Source: Lactiplantibacillus dongliensis
GTDB taxonomy: Bacteria > Bacillota > Bacilli > Lactobacillales > Lactobacillaceae
Direction: 5' to 3'
Assembly: GCF_005405105.1 (NCBI RefSeq)
Contig: NZ_BJDK01000003.1
Coordinates: forward strand, 1 to 64,000
Length of the DNA: 64,000 nucleotides
Part shown: piece after piece, positions 17,001 to 25,128 of the stretch
Position numbering within the stretch: position 1 is the stretch's first letter
How the letters are laid out: the number at the start of each line of letters is the position of its first letter
The notes under the pieces: model-generated
The model's database searches: none
The model's input: only the letters and a program-made list of their open reading frames with translations
Told to the model about the DNA's origin: nothing
Made by a program: the position numbers and the translations under genes

Positions 17001-18326
17001 TTCTAAGAAACCATTGATTGTTGTTAAGGACCCACTATTTGCCGTCCATCGGCTCAAATCTAAGTCAGCTAGCTTGGTATTCCACTGAAACATGTTACTA
17101 ACAGTCGTTAAATATGGCGTATTCCATTGACCAATTTTCACTGAAGTCAGGGCCGTAGTAGTCCAAGCACCCCAAAACATTAGGCTCATATCAGTCACAT
17201 TGCTGACATCCCAGCTACTTAAATCAATACTTTCTAAGCTTGTATCATTATCAAATAGTCCCTTCATATTGGTAACTTGTGATACATCAAGATTCTCCAA
17301 GCCTTCAAACTCAGTTACTTTAGTCAAATAATAAAATAAGTACTGCATATCGGTACCCGTTATTACACCAGGTTCAATCACAACTTTTGTAATTTGGTCA
17401 GCATGACTTTTCCAAGGATTATCTGATGCATTTTGATTTACCAGTGTTCCAGCTTTAATGGTTAAAACACCATCATCAGTTATTTCCCATGGGCTAGTTC
17501 CATCTTTACCAGATGCAACAACAGCTGGTGCTGTAGCCAGACGCATTAAATTAAACCGAGAAGACTGAAGTGCTGCCGCCTGAATCGCACTATCCAACAA
17601 ACCGTTCGCTAAATAATTCGTATTTCCAACTAATAAGTCATTCTCAGTCAAGCCATTAACATTCTCATCAGTAACTAAATCATTAGTATTAACCGTAACC
17701 TGATCTTCAACCGGATTAGTTATTTCAGATTCCGAATGATCATCGTTCACTGGCTGTTCAACATTGGCATCAGCCACCGGTGCCGTTACAACTGGTGTGT
17801 CGGGTGTCGTCGTGGCTGGCTTCTCCGGTTCAGTTGGGTCACTTACCGAATCTGACTTAACTGATGTGTCGTCAGCTTGTCCTTTTTCATCGTTAGTTGG
17901 GGCAATTTCTTTATTACTCGAATCATCGCTAGCACCATTGCTAGTATCAACGGATTCAGTATCAACTTTAGAATTATCAATTTCTGGTTTATTCTGGTCA
18001 TTTGCCTCAGCTGCAGCTGGCTTATCAGTCTCAGTCGTAATATCAGCCTTAGTGGTTGCCGTAGTGCCTGCTTTTTGCCCAGCAGCTACGTCTGACCCAT
18101 TACTCTGATCAATGGTGCTACCGTTCTTTAATGGTACCGCACTTTGGTTGAGCTCACTGGTACTCGTCGTTTCGCTAACAGCTGCAGCGCTACTATCATC
18201 ACTAGTGGTGGCCGCTTGACCCATTAACGCATTAACATTCCACGCCGCCACTGCGACCCCCGCAAAGATCCAAAAGCGACCTTTTTTATACATCTTGTAG
18301 TAAACCTTTTCATTTTGTTTTGTCAT
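14064..18326 (-). CDS. LPQTTE-anchored surface protein with BspA-type repeats and Ig-like repeats
   Basis: 1420 residues. A KxYKxGKxW-type signal peptide (VYYKMYKKGRFWIFAGVA, residues 8-25) is followed by an acidic Ser/Thr/Asp-rich region (about 40-230). BspA/DUF285-type leucine-rich repeats follow (about 275-560; NMKGLFDNDTSLESIDLSSW and kin), then about eight bacterial Ig-like repeats of about 75 residues (about 590-1275; pattern TVTLHYTDGRGNQVAQLVTV), a linker, LPQTTE at 1383 and a RKRRHEH tail. It is likely a long cell-wall-anchored stalk with a terminal ligand-binding head. One Ig-like repeat holds an extra segment containing ARVMSVMYSYLRTDG. SD GGGGG lies 7 bp before the ATG. Confidence 0.9.
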   Translation of the reverse strand: MTKQNEKVYYKMYKKGRFWIFAGVAVAAWNVNALMGQAATTSDDSSAAAVSETTSTSELNQSAVPLKNGSTIDQSNGSDVAAGQKAGTTATTKADITTETDKPAAAEANDQNKPEIDNSKVDTESVDTSNGASDDSSNKEIAPTNDEKGQADDTSVKSDSVSDPTEPEKPATTTPDTPVVTAPVADANVEQPVNDDHSESEITNPVEDQVTVNTNDLVTDENVNGLTENDLLVGNTNYLANGLLDSAIQAAALQSSRFNLMRLATAPAVVASGKDGTSPWEITDDGVLTIKAGTLVNQNASDNPWKSHADQITKVVIEPGVITGTDMQYLFYYLTKVTEFEGLENLDVSQVTNMKGLFDNDTSLESIDLSSWDVSNVTDMSLMFWGAWTTTALTSVKIGQWNTPYLTTVSNMFQWNTKLADLDLSRWTANSGSLTTINGFLEYTGLSTADVSNFNLSNVERASSAFGDMPNLTSLTFATGPKLTGVPSVDLMISNDPKLTSLDLTGFNMTNMSQGFRLLLNDASLKTLSLDAGVYLAAKPNMTLGAELPAIKKTAQYTGLWVNVDDASKTYTSAQLMALYDGVNGPSATYIWQTSSKAAITGKPATIIAGPNATWNWADSVVSLMDAAGNVVDVNKLYKDNSDAITVTGDVVNLKQAGNYNVTLTYTDGKTANVTITVVDSQSVLVGKAVSVNQGTTTWTASDSVDATQSKDAAGNALTTAELAKVTSTTLDTSKAGSQTVTLTYVDAAGNERTADVTVNVVASQATLTTKDLTIVQGDQASWNLFDHVTGATDFAGNDVTDIKSLNITANTEPDLKAIGKTPITLTYTDSEGNQHSYQVTVNVVANGAGLAVKDVTVTAGPNTAWSIADSLASLTDVAGNAVTDLTTVKLTASQAPNLTTPGIQTVVITYTDAAGYQHEQTATINVVASQAHVNTTNSTIVMGPNAAWHAKDNLASVIQASGDTVSADDVVLENNVKVAARVMSVMYSYLRTDGTTVTVSGTVDLSRAGRNELTYTYTDSQGNTTTSTAVVMVVASQADVKAKDTTVIQSPNASFNAADQLTTHQDEYGQLVDTSAITVGGDTVDLTKPGQYHVTYHYVDGAGNVLDDTATITVVATSAKIQANNSTVIAGPKASWQLSDSLTGVQNEAGQADDLGKVTMTGTVELTKPGTYTVTLHYTDGRGNQVAQLVTVTVVKSQADLQVKDSTFTAGGTWNATDNVVKVLDAKGQAVATQQVAVIGTVDPMTAGTYTVTYQYTDAAGNLISKTATITVTADEESGNTDQPGVDVDQPDGNDEQGDTINPGTDDSNHGQPADDHQTNQPQRGQGTTAASTTVSAATITKPATTDAQAATISLSHTTTVAKAATTVNSTTSTAKVESQTLPQTTEAKSEATVLGSVLLALTGLMGGLGLSRKRRHEH

Positions 18327-18767
18327 TTCACTACCCCCAAGTTAAGCGACGCCTCAAACACTAGCCAATTACTAAGCGTTCAAACCACCGGTCGATTACA
18401 TTTATTAATAACGATATCAGCAAACCCATCACTCACACCGGTTTAGCTATAATTGCTATTTAAATCATTAATTACTATGCTTAATAAATAAACACTTTTT
18501 ATGTTTATAATATAGCACGATAAGTCAGTATAAATCAACATAAATTCGTTATATACAGATTATTTTTTAATACTATTAAACTTATATGATAAGTCAAATA
18601 ATCATTAATCTATCAACACTTATCTTTATGAAATAAAGGAATAGTCTTATTGTTTCATTGTCTATTTTAATCAAGCATAGCACTGCCTAACGTCCTTTAA
18701 TTTTCCCAAAACAAATTGTTGCAACTCACAATTTGACTAACGCTAGACACGGAAAACGTGGGATAAC
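18327..18767. other. Long AT-rich upstream region of the surface protein gene
   Basis: No gene is visible. It contains a promoter at 18509-18538 and a leader of about 170 nt. The block 18503-18570 is recognisably related to 19825-19890 upstream of the next surface gene. Confidence 0.6.
18509..18538 (-). promoter_or_regulatory. Surface-gene promoter, copy 1
   Basis: Minus strand TTGATT (18538-18533), 18-bp spacer, TATATT (18514-18509), inside a block shared with the promoter at 19832-19861. Confidence 0.55.
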
Positions 18768-18811
18768 TAAAAAACACCATTAACCTATCCTTCAATAGGT
18801 TAATGGCGCTA
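18768..18811 (-). terminator. Terminator of the Thr/Ala-rich secreted protein gene
   Basis: CGCCATTAACCTAT / ATAGGTTAATGGTG hairpin and six T on the minus strand. Confidence 0.85.
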
Positions 18812-18832
18812 ATTAATTAGTCTGTTTAATTT

Positions 18833-19645
18833 CTAAGCTTGGCGCAACTTCCGACTCACACCGGCTAAGCCAGTCAAAGTCGTCAAGGCTAATAACAAGC
18901 CCCCGGCCATGGAAATTGGCGTTGTCGTTGGCGTGCCGTTACCGACAATGGTAATGGCTGGCTTAGTGGTTAAATTCACACTAACCGGCTTAACTGTGGT
19001 AGCAGTTGTCGCAATCTTGGTCGTCTTAACCGTTACCGGCTTCGTCGCTTTAGCGGTCTTAACCGCACTAGCCGCAACAACTTCCGCTTTTGGCGCGGTC
19101 GTAACGGCTGATTTAACCGTGGCAGCCTTCGCTGGCGTAGCCGTTACCGTTGTGGCTTTAGCAGTCGTCGCTGAACCAGTGGTGGCTTTAACTGCCGTAG
19201 CGGCTGGCTGACTCGTCTTTTTAGTCGTGGTTGTCGACTTAGCAGCAGCTTGACCAGTCGTTGCTTTAGCTTGTTTGTGGCTAGTTGGGCGCGGTGATAA
19301 GTTAATCCGATCAGTAATTTCTTCAGTCGTGCTCCCATCATCATAAGTGGTGGTCTTCGTGCCATCATTTTCACTGACGCCAGTCTTCGTATTGGCATCA
19401 TAAGTTGCCTCATCAGTCGCCCCAGTCTGAGCATCAGTTGTACTATCGGATGTATGATCACTGGTTTGATCGGTTGCTTGGCTATCAGTTGTTGCGGTGA
19501 CCGTCGTTGAGTCGCCAGTCGTTGCGGCCCCATCATCCGCTTGACTAACGATGCCGGTCATACTTAAGGTAGCAAGGGCGACCCCCGCCAACAGCCAAAC
19601 TCGACTTTGCTGTTGTAGTTTTTTTAAATTCATTGATTTACGCAT
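18833..19645 (-). CDS. Thr/Ala-rich secreted protein with wall-sorting-like C-terminus but no LPxTG
   Basis: 270 residues. The N-terminus (KKLQQQSRVWLLAGVALATL) resembles the signal peptides of the two neighbouring surface proteins, with likely cleavage after VSQA. The mature protein is low complexity: Thr/Asp/Ser-rich up to about residue 120, then a Lys/Ala/Thr-rich stretch (repeats like KATTVTATPAKAATVKS). The end has the hydrophobic span and basic tail of a sortase substrate (AGGLLLALTTLTGLAGVSRKLRQA region), but no LPQTxE precedes it; the sequence there is GNGTPTTTPIS. It may stay membrane-anchored. The start ATG at 19645 has GGGGG 7-8 bp upstream, the same layout as the previous gene. 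Confidence 0.75.
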   Translation of the reverse strand: MRKSMNLKKLQQQSRVWLLAGVALATLSMTGIVSQADDGAATTGDSTTVTATTDSQATDQTSDHTSDSTTDAQTGATDEATYDANTKTGVSENDGTKTTTYDDGSTTEEITDRINLSPRPTSHKQAKATTGQAAAKSTTTTKKTSQPAATAVKATTGSATTAKATTVTATPAKAATVKSAVTTAPKAEVVAASAVKTAKATKPVTVKTTKIATTATTVKPVSVNLTTKPAITIVGNGTPTTTPISMAGGLLLALTTLTGLAGVSRKLRQA

Positions 19646-20050
19646 CCTTGATACCCCCAAATTCTGTTAAAAAACTTAAGCTTACCCTTTGAATTCAATC
19701 AGTAGTATTACTTTTACTTATATCGGAAAGTCAATAATCCGGTTAACCACTGATAAATCAATCTTTTCATAATTGGTACTATCATTTAATTTAATCAATC
19801 GGGTAAATAGCTAAACCCTTTCTGCATTTATAGAATAACACACCGTATTAGTATAAATCAATAACAAATCCTTAATATACCGATTTATTTTAGTGACAAT
19901 TGTAAACGCATAAAAACTACTCATTTGCTGTAATAACGCTATTTATTAAGCCACTCTTCAACTATACCAATTTTTATATTTGCCTAATTAGCATCGTTAG
20001 TATCAGTTGGCGTTAGTTTGTATAGTTTTGGAACGAGTGGGGTAGTAAAA
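19646..20050. other. AT-rich upstream region of the Thr/Ala-rich protein gene
   Basis: No gene seen. It holds the promoter at 19832-19861 and a leader of about 180 nt. The rest, to the terminator at 20053, shows nothing I can name. Confidence 0.5.
19832..19861 (-). promoter_or_regulatory. Surface-gene promoter, copy 2
   Basis: Minus strand TTGATT (19861-19856), 18-bp spacer, TATTCT (19837-19832). Same spacing and surrounding sequence as at 18509-18538. Confidence 0.55.
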
Positions 20051-20052
20051 AG

Positions 20053-20094
20053 CAAAAAAATAGCGTTAATCAGACGCTAGCGTCTAATTAACGA
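20053..20094 (-). terminator. Terminator of the small helical protein gene
   Basis: CGTTAATTAGACG / CGTCTGATTAACG hairpin with seven T on the minus strand. Confidence 0.85.
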
Positions 20095-20104
20095 CTTCAT
20101 CTAT

Positions 20105-20389
20105 TCAGTTATCGCGTGATTGTTGACTGACAAATTGTGCCAATACCGCAGTCAATGTATCGACCGTGGCTGGGTAATTGGCTGGATGTTGCAATAAATA
20201 ACTCATGACGCGACCTTGATACAACACGGAGGTCGACTGTTGCCCATTGGTTTGTAATAAAGTCCGTCGAAATTCATTTAATAATTGCTGCAGACCAGCC
20301 TGAGCGTTGTCAGCTCGGTCTAGCGTTAAAGCCGCGCGACTGATGGCATCCAAGACCATCGCTTGCGTTGTTTGTTGTTTAAGTGTCAT
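20105..20389 (-). CDS. Small helical protein, possible bacteriocin-immunity family
   Basis: 94 residues, predicted nearly all helical, with no TM segment and no Cys. Size and pattern (amphipathic helices, a Leu-rich DAISRAALTLDRADNAQAGLQQLL stretch divided by short turns) resemble the four-helix enterocin A immunity family. No bacteriocin precursor, histidine kinase or ABC exporter gene is nearby, so if the family is right it would be an orphan immunity gene. I cannot identify it from a diagnostic motif. The ATG follows a GGGTGGGGG stretch, and the gene has its own terminator. Confidence 0.45.
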   Translation of the reverse strand: MTLKQQTTQAMVLDAISRAALTLDRADNAQAGLQQLLNEFRRTLLQTNGQQSTSVLYQGRVMSYLLQHPANYPATVDTLTAVLAQFVSQQSRDN

Positions 20390-20543
20390 GGTTCAAGCCC
20401 CCACCCTTTTTAGGATAAGGTTTAGTATACGCTAAGCTTTCTGAAAAAAGCTAGTCAAAAGTTTGTCAATTGCAGCTCATTAGGGAATATGTTAGGGTAT
20501 TGTATTGCGATGCTTACTAACTTAAACGGAGGTTACGACTCAT

Positions 20544-20960
20544 ATGAAACCATCCTCAAAATGGCTCCAACGGCTCCAGAATTTTATGCGCGGTCGTTAC
20601 GGTCAAAATGACACTTTGAATAAATGCTTAAACAACTTGGCGCTCTTACTGTTAGTCATCAGTATTTTCACTCGAATTGGCTGGCTCGTCTTAATTGCTT
20701 TCCTATTATTAGTCCTCAGTTACTGGCGACTCTTTTCTAAAAAGATCTACCAACAAGTCGCACTCAATCGGGGGTTCCAACGTATCTGGTTCCCGATTGT
20801 ACGGCCTTTTACGCGGGCCAGCTATTCGCTCAAGCAACATTGGCGTTACCGGTTCTTTCATTGCGCTCAGTGCCACCAACGTATCCGAATTCCGCGGCAC
20901 CACGGGCGTGTTCGGGTCACTTGCCCCAAATGTGGGCATCAATTTGAAGCGCGGACCTAA
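20544..20960 (+). CDS. Membrane protein with C-terminal zinc ribbon
   Basis: 138 residues. One long or two close TM helices (about 30-58, LNNLALLLLVISIFTRIGWLVLIAFLLL split by a short turn) are followed by an Arg-rich cytoplasmic linker. A C-terminal CAQC ... CPKC zinc ribbon (about 111-133) closes the protein, with the FHC-QC-x16-CPKCGHQFE pattern common in small membrane proteins of lactobacilli. Function is not known. SD GGAGG lies about 10 bp before the ATG. It is followed, same strand, by an MFS exporter gene 97 bp downstream. Confidence 0.75.
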   Translation: MKPSSKWLQRLQNFMRGRYGQNDTLNKCLNNLALLLLVISIFTRIGWLVLIAFLLLVLSYWRLFSKKIYQQVALNRGFQRIWFPIVRPFTRASYSLKQHWRYRFFHCAQCHQRIRIPRHHGRVRVTCPKCGHQFEART

Positions 20961-21057
20961 GTTGATTTTCAGAAATCACTTACGAAAATTTTCATTTTCT
21001 GTTACAGTAATCAATTGTGCTCATATTACTGGTTACTAGAAGGAGAATGTTTTTTAT

Positions 21058-22497
21058 ATGCAAAAGCAGTCACAATCCAACCCAACCTTAATTATGATTG
21101 GGTTACTTTTGGGTGGCTTTGTCGGGATGTTTAGTGAAACTGCGCTAAACATCGCGCTCCCCCAATTGGAACAACAGTTACATGTTAATACCGGGACTAT
21201 TCAATGGCTGGTCACTGGTTACTTATTAATGGTCGGCATCGTCCTACCATTATCAAGTATGCTGACCAAGCATTTCACCACCCGGCAATTATTGATCTTT
21301 GCGTTAGCCGACTTCATGGTGGGGGCCGCTGTCTCAGCAATGGCCAGTACCTTTGCCGTCTTACTAGTCGGCCGGATGATTCAAGGGATCGCCACCGGAT
21401 TGATTCTCCCATTGATCTTCACCGTTTTGTTAGCGATTTATCCGCCACAAAAACGCGGTAGCGCCATGGGGTTAGTTGGTTTAGTTATCATGTTTGCCCC
21501 CGCTTTAGGACCGACCATCGCTGGCCTGATTCTCGGGACCCTTTCATGGCACTGGATCTTCTGGCTATTCATTCCCTTATTAGCAATCGCCTTGATTATT
21601 ACGCTGATTTTCATGCAAAATGTTTCCGACGTCACCAAGCCTAAAATTGACATTTTATCCATTATTTTATCTTCATTTGGCTTCGGTGGCTTAGTCGTTG
21701 GCGCTAGTCTCGCCGGTGACCGTGGCTGGGGCAACCCCATTGTTTTGTTGGCGTTAGCCATTGGGATCGTCGCCCTTTACGTTTACGCCCGGCGGCAACT
21801 CAAGTTAGCGACCCCCATCTTGAACTTGCGTGCTTTTAGTTTTAAGAAGTTCAGTGTGGGAACCATCCTCGTGATGGTCGACTTCGGCATTATCATGTCA
21901 TCGATGTACTTATTGCCAATGTACTGGCAAAAGGGACTCGTTGTACCCGTTGCTTTAACTGGGGTCTTAATGTTACCTGGCGGGATCGTCAACGCAATTG
22001 TCTCAGCTACTGCTGGCCGCTTATTTGATAACTACGGGGCCAAATATTTAACCCGATTAGGATTCGCACTAAGTTTCGTCGGCGCGGCAATGCTGATCTT
22101 CACCACCACGCATTCGGCCTACTGGTATGTGATCTTAGCGCATGTCATCATTATGATCGGCGCCCCGCTAGCCATGTCGCCAGCCCAAACATACGGCTTA
22201 AATGCCTTACGGGGACCGGTCGCCGCTGATGGGAGTACCATTTTGAACACCTTGCAACAAATCTTAGGTGCCCTAGCAACCGCGATTGCGACGAGTTTGT
22301 TAGGCATCGGTCAACATGCCAGTCACGCAACTGGCGCAACAGCCTTTGTTCATGGGACACATTATGGGTTCTGGTTCACTTTGGCTTTAGCCATCTTAGG
22401 CTTTTGTCTCTCTTTCTTAGTCAGCAATCAACCTGAGAAGTCAATCGATCCGCTAGCTGAAAAGCGTCACCCTGAACGCGCAGCTGCGGAACATTAA
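21058..22497 (+). CDS. MFS drug exporter, DHA2 (EmrB/QacA) type
   Basis: 479 residues with about 14 hydrophobic segments, the DHA2 length and topology. The first TM block GMFSETALNIALPQLEQQL and TM2 WLVTGYLLMVGIVLPLSS match the EmrB motif D1 pattern (LDxTIVNVALP, where the usual Asp is Glu). Motif C in TM5 is GLVIMFAPALGPTIAGLIL. Expected to be a proton-driven exporter of hydrophobic compounds; the substrate is unknown. SD AGAAGGAGA is upstream and a strong terminator follows directly. Confidence 0.88.
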   Translation: MQKQSQSNPTLIMIGLLLGGFVGMFSETALNIALPQLEQQLHVNTGTIQWLVTGYLLMVGIVLPLSSMLTKHFTTRQLLIFALADFMVGAAVSAMASTFAVLLVGRMIQGIATGLILPLIFTVLLAIYPPQKRGSAMGLVGLVIMFAPALGPTIAGLILGTLSWHWIFWLFIPLLAIALIITLIFMQNVSDVTKPKIDILSIILSSFGFGGLVVGASLAGDRGWGNPIVLLALAIGIVALYVYARRQLKLATPILNLRAFSFKKFSVGTILVMVDFGIIMSSMYLLPMYWQKGLVVPVALTGVLMLPGGIVNAIVSATAGRLFDNYGAKYLTRLGFALSFVGAAMLIFTTTHSAYWYVILAHVIIMIGAPLAMSPAQTYGLNALRGPVAADGSTILNTLQQILGALATAIATSLLGIGQHASHATGATAFVHGTHYGFWFTLALAILGFCLSFLVSNQPEKSIDPLAEKRHPERAAAEH

Positions 22498-22510
22498 TTT
22501 TTAAACTAAA

Positions 22511-22557
22511 TGACCAAGTTAAGATTCGCTAATGAGTCTTAACTTGGTCTCTTTTTA
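22511..22557 (+). terminator. Terminator of the DHA2 exporter gene
   Basis: GACCAAGTTAAGA / TCTTAACTTGGTC hairpin followed by TCTTTTT. Confidence 0.88.
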
Positions 22558-22616
22558 GATTGCACTTTCCCACCTTTTCCGCCACAATGGAATTGGATAC
22601 ACGAGGAGTTTATTTT

Positions 22617-22811
22617 ATGGAAACGACGATTGATTTAATTATTGGTACTAGTGCCATCTTAGCCATCATCTGTTTTTGGCAAGCGATTCATTGCTTTCGA
22701 CTCGGTCAGCATCGGCTCATGGCCAGTATCTGGCTCGTAGTCGGCTTGCTGTTAGTTGGGTTGGCCGGCTTCTTCATCTGGGCCGCTATTCCGCTATGGA
22801 CTAGTCTTTAG
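22617..22811 (+). CDS. Small two-TM membrane protein
   Basis: 64 residues with two TM helices (about 8-24 and 36-58) joined by a short loop HCFRLGQHRLMAS. No known motif. The ATG at 22617 follows GAGGAG at a normal distance, whereas an upstream in-frame ATG would begin inside the terminator region of the previous gene. Probably cotranscribed with the next gene, 15 bp downstream. Confidence 0.65.
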   Translation: METTIDLIIGTSAILAIICFWQAIHCFRLGQHRLMASIWLVVGLLLVGLAGFFIWAAIPLWTSL

Positions 22812-22826
22812 AGGGGGGTCTGATCA

Positions 22827-23120
22827 ATGAATCCAGCTGAAATCTTCAATAAATACTTAGATAAGTATCACATCACCATGCAGCATCCAGAGCATGGCTT
22901 AGTCATGTTAACATCACCTGTCTGGCCACAACATCCGGACTTACAACAGTCTATTTTACACGCGTTACAAGGCCTAAAAGGCGTCTCACAAGTGACGGTG
23001 AATAGTCCTGAACAACTGGTTATGCGCTATGATTCTAGTACACTACGGCGCATCAATCCGTTGACGTTGTTCTCAATCGAACGCAAGCTCAGCCGCCAAT
23101 ATCATCAGGCGGGCTACTAA
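22827..23120 (+). CDS. Hypothetical protein, 97 residues
   Basis: A soluble small protein whose middle (GVSQVTVNSPEQLVMRYDSS) has the beta-alpha-beta rhythm of an HMA-like ferredoxin fold, but without the metal-binding CxxC. I do not recognise it further. SD GAGGGGGG lies 9 bp upstream of the ATG. Second gene of a small operon ending at a bidirectional terminator. Confidence 0.6.
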   Translation: MNPAEIFNKYLDKYHITMQHPEHGLVMLTSPVWPQHPDLQQSILHALQGLKGVSQVTVNSPEQLVMRYDSSTLRRINPLTLFSIERKLSRQYHQAGY

Positions 23121-23127
23121 GCGGACA

Positions 23128-23177
23128 CCAAAAAATAGCGATTCCGAAATACTAAACTTTCGGAACCGCTATTTTTA
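23128..23177. terminator. Bidirectional terminator
   Basis: AAAATAGCGATTCCGAAA / TTTCGGAACCGCTATTTTT serves the genes converging from both sides. Confidence 0.88.
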
Positions 23178-23203
23178 TCGCTCAATTGCTTTAATACCCA
23201 ACT

Positions 23204-23587
23204 CTAAAAGGCAATGACAGCCATGATCTTACCTTCAGCACCGGCAAAATCAATCACCTTGCGTTTCAAGTTAGCGGTCCAAGTCTGACAACCCGCCGCA
23301 GCTAACCCTTTAACAGCTTCTGCCAAGCTCAACTTACCAGCGACATAATCCGTCCCAAGTTGTTGAACTTTGTCGGCATCTTCTTCAATGGCTACCTTAG
23401 TCCCTAAGCCATTCGTTAACCGTTCCACCAAGTACCCATTTTCACCAAAGTACGTGGTTGCGCCGGCACGCACATCATATTCATAATGTTGGACGCCTAG
23501 GTCAGCTTCCTTCTTCGCGATAGTTGCAAAGTCCGCATGGTCGCCTAAGCTAGCCAAGACTTCATCAATTGCTGCTAATTTAAACAT
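23204..23587 (-). CDS. DUF1398 family protein
   Basis: 127 residues matching the DUF1398 layout: an N-terminal helix, then GVQHYEYDVRAGATTYFGENGY with the conserved Tyr and Gly residues, a Lys/Glu-rich middle, and a C-terminal half with AGCQTWTANLKRKVIDFAGAEGK. Proteins of this family occur in enterobacteria and lactobacilli and have no settled function. Monocistronic on the minus strand, with an SD-like GAGGGAG upstream and 47 bp from the permease gene. Confidence 0.75.
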   Translation of the reverse strand: MFKLAAIDEVLASLGDHADFATIAKKEADLGVQHYEYDVRAGATTYFGENGYLVERLTNGLGTKVAIEEDADKVQQLGTDYVAGKLSLAEAVKGLAAAGCQTWTANLKRKVIDFAGAEGKIMAVIAF

Positions 23588-23634
23588 AGTTTCGTCTCCC
23601 TCGTATAGTTAGTCCGTCTCTATTGTAATCCAAA

Positions 23635-25008
23635 TCAAGCCTGTATGTCTTTTAACGGATAGAAAATTCGCATCAGTACCATATAAATCAACGCAATCAA
23701 GATCATATCAATAAAGGTTGCGCCTAATACGTTAGCAACCACTGGTAATTGTTTTAGTAATAAGAACAAGCCGACACCCAAGATCCAACAAATCAGTGCA
23801 ATCCAGTTCACCCCATGAGCGTACCAGTACTGACCATGCGAATTGGCCAATTCATTGACATCATAATGTTGGTGATGTCGCCAATAGTAATCAACCAACA
23901 TCACACTGATCATTGGTCCTAAGACCATCCCGATATAATCCAGAAAGGCTGTAAACGCCGTCAAGAAGCTACCGACCATTAACGGAATTAACGTGACCAA
24001 CGTAGCAATGATGGTCACCGCCCACAGTGCTGGCCGCAACCGAATCTTAGGAAAGATATTTGACAATGCCGAACCGGCCGCTAGTAAGTTAACCGCATTC
24101 GCCGTCATACTTGTTAATACAATGACAAGCAACGCCAACACGCCTAGACCTAACCGACTCGCAATCGTACTTGGATCAGAGTTGTTTGGATCGTACGTTC
24201 CAGACGTAATCGCAATACTGATGGTCGCTGCAAGACCAATAAACGCAAACCAGAATACCCCTGTAAAGGCGCCGAGAAACGGCATCCCGGTGGCCCCGGA
24301 CCGTTTACGCGTGAACCGGGTAAAATCAGCGCCAGCCGTCACCCAAGAGAGATTAAAGGCCGCCAGCGTATCCATCCCAGCTCCCGGCGTCATTTGTAAG
24401 TGTGTCGGCGCGTGCCAATGTAAGAGTTCGCTAAAGGTCACGGTCTTAAAAACGACCACCGTTTCCCACAAGACAAATAAAATCACCAGCACAATGCCAA
24501 CCCGTTCAATCATCTGGACCGAACGTTGGCCCACCGAAACGCTCAACAAATGCAGCACACTCATTACAATAATGCCTAAGACGAGCCCCTTAGCACCACC
24601 TGGCTTACCATACACCGGCCAGCCGACAATATCATGCAATAAATAACTGACCGAAGTCGCTGCAATAAACGTATTGACCGCTGTCCAGCCGATATACTGG
24701 GTTAAATTAACAAACGATGGCACATAACTGCCACGGATCCCAAACGACCCGCGAATCAGACTCATCGTGGCGGCACCAGTCCGATAACCCATAAAGCCAA
24801 CTAAGGATAAACATAAATATGAAAAGGTTGATGAAGCAATAATGACTTTTAAGGCCGTCAGCAGGCCACACGCCGCTAAGACACCGCCAACATACCAGGT
24901 TCCGTTATTCGCATTCGCACCAATCCACGTTGCAAACATGTCCCAATTTGCCATATGGCGGTGCTTAGTGGGAATCACTTCAATCTGATATTTACTTTCT
25001 TGCTTCAC
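23635..25008 (-). CDS. NCS1 family purine/pyrimidine permease (cytosine permease-like)
   Basis: A 458-residue, 12-TM nucleobase:cation symporter of the NCS1/CodB family. TM1 has MFATWIGANANNGTWYVGG, TM3 GYRTGAATMSLIRGSFGIRGS, and TM6 FNLSWVTAGADFTRFTRKRSG with the substrate-site residues. It may take up cytosine, a purine or a related base. The start is set at GTG 25008 after GAAAGGG. The longer frame would begin 17 codons earlier, upstream of the likely transcription start, because a promoter with TACAAT as -10 lies at 25037-25066. Confidence 0.85.
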   Translation of the reverse strand: MKQESKYQIEVIPTKHRHMANWDMFATWIGANANNGTWYVGGVLAACGLLTALKVIIASSTFSYLCLSLVGFMGYRTGAATMSLIRGSFGIRGSYVPSFVNLTQYIGWTAVNTFIAATSVSYLLHDIVGWPVYGKPGGAKGLVLGIIVMSVLHLLSVSVGQRSVQMIERVGIVLVILFVLWETVVVFKTVTFSELLHWHAPTHLQMTPGAGMDTLAAFNLSWVTAGADFTRFTRKRSGATGMPFLGAFTGVFWFAFIGLAATISIAITSGTYDPNNSDPSTIASRLGLGVLALLVIVLTSMTANAVNLLAAGSALSNIFPKIRLRPALWAVTIIATLVTLIPLMVGSFLTAFTAFLDYIGMVLGPMISVMLVDYYWRHHQHYDVNELANSHGQYWYAHGVNWIALICWILGVGLFLLLKQLPVVANVLGATFIDMILIALIYMVLMRIFYPLKDIQA

Positions 25009-25022
25009 AATAGTCACCCTTT

Positions 25023-25066
25023 CTACAATGTTATCCATTGTAGGTTTATCCGTAAGCAATGGTCAA
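25023..25066 (-). promoter_or_regulatory. NCS1 permease promoter with palindromic operator
   Basis: Minus strand TTGACC (25066-25061), 18-bp spacer, TACAAT (25042-25037). A perfect palindrome, CTACAATG-5 bp-CATTGTAG (25023-25043), covers the -10 and start point, as expected for a dimeric repressor. The repressor is not identified. Confidence 0.65.
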
Positions 25067-25128
25067 GCGTGTTCAACGAATTTCCTGCATTGCGGTGACT
25101 AAAAATTAGCCGTAAGATAATCTATAAC

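Noticed and set aside
20105..20389. Bacteriocin locus
   Set aside because: Only a possible immunity-like protein is found; no precursor peptide, ABC exporter or regulator nearby.
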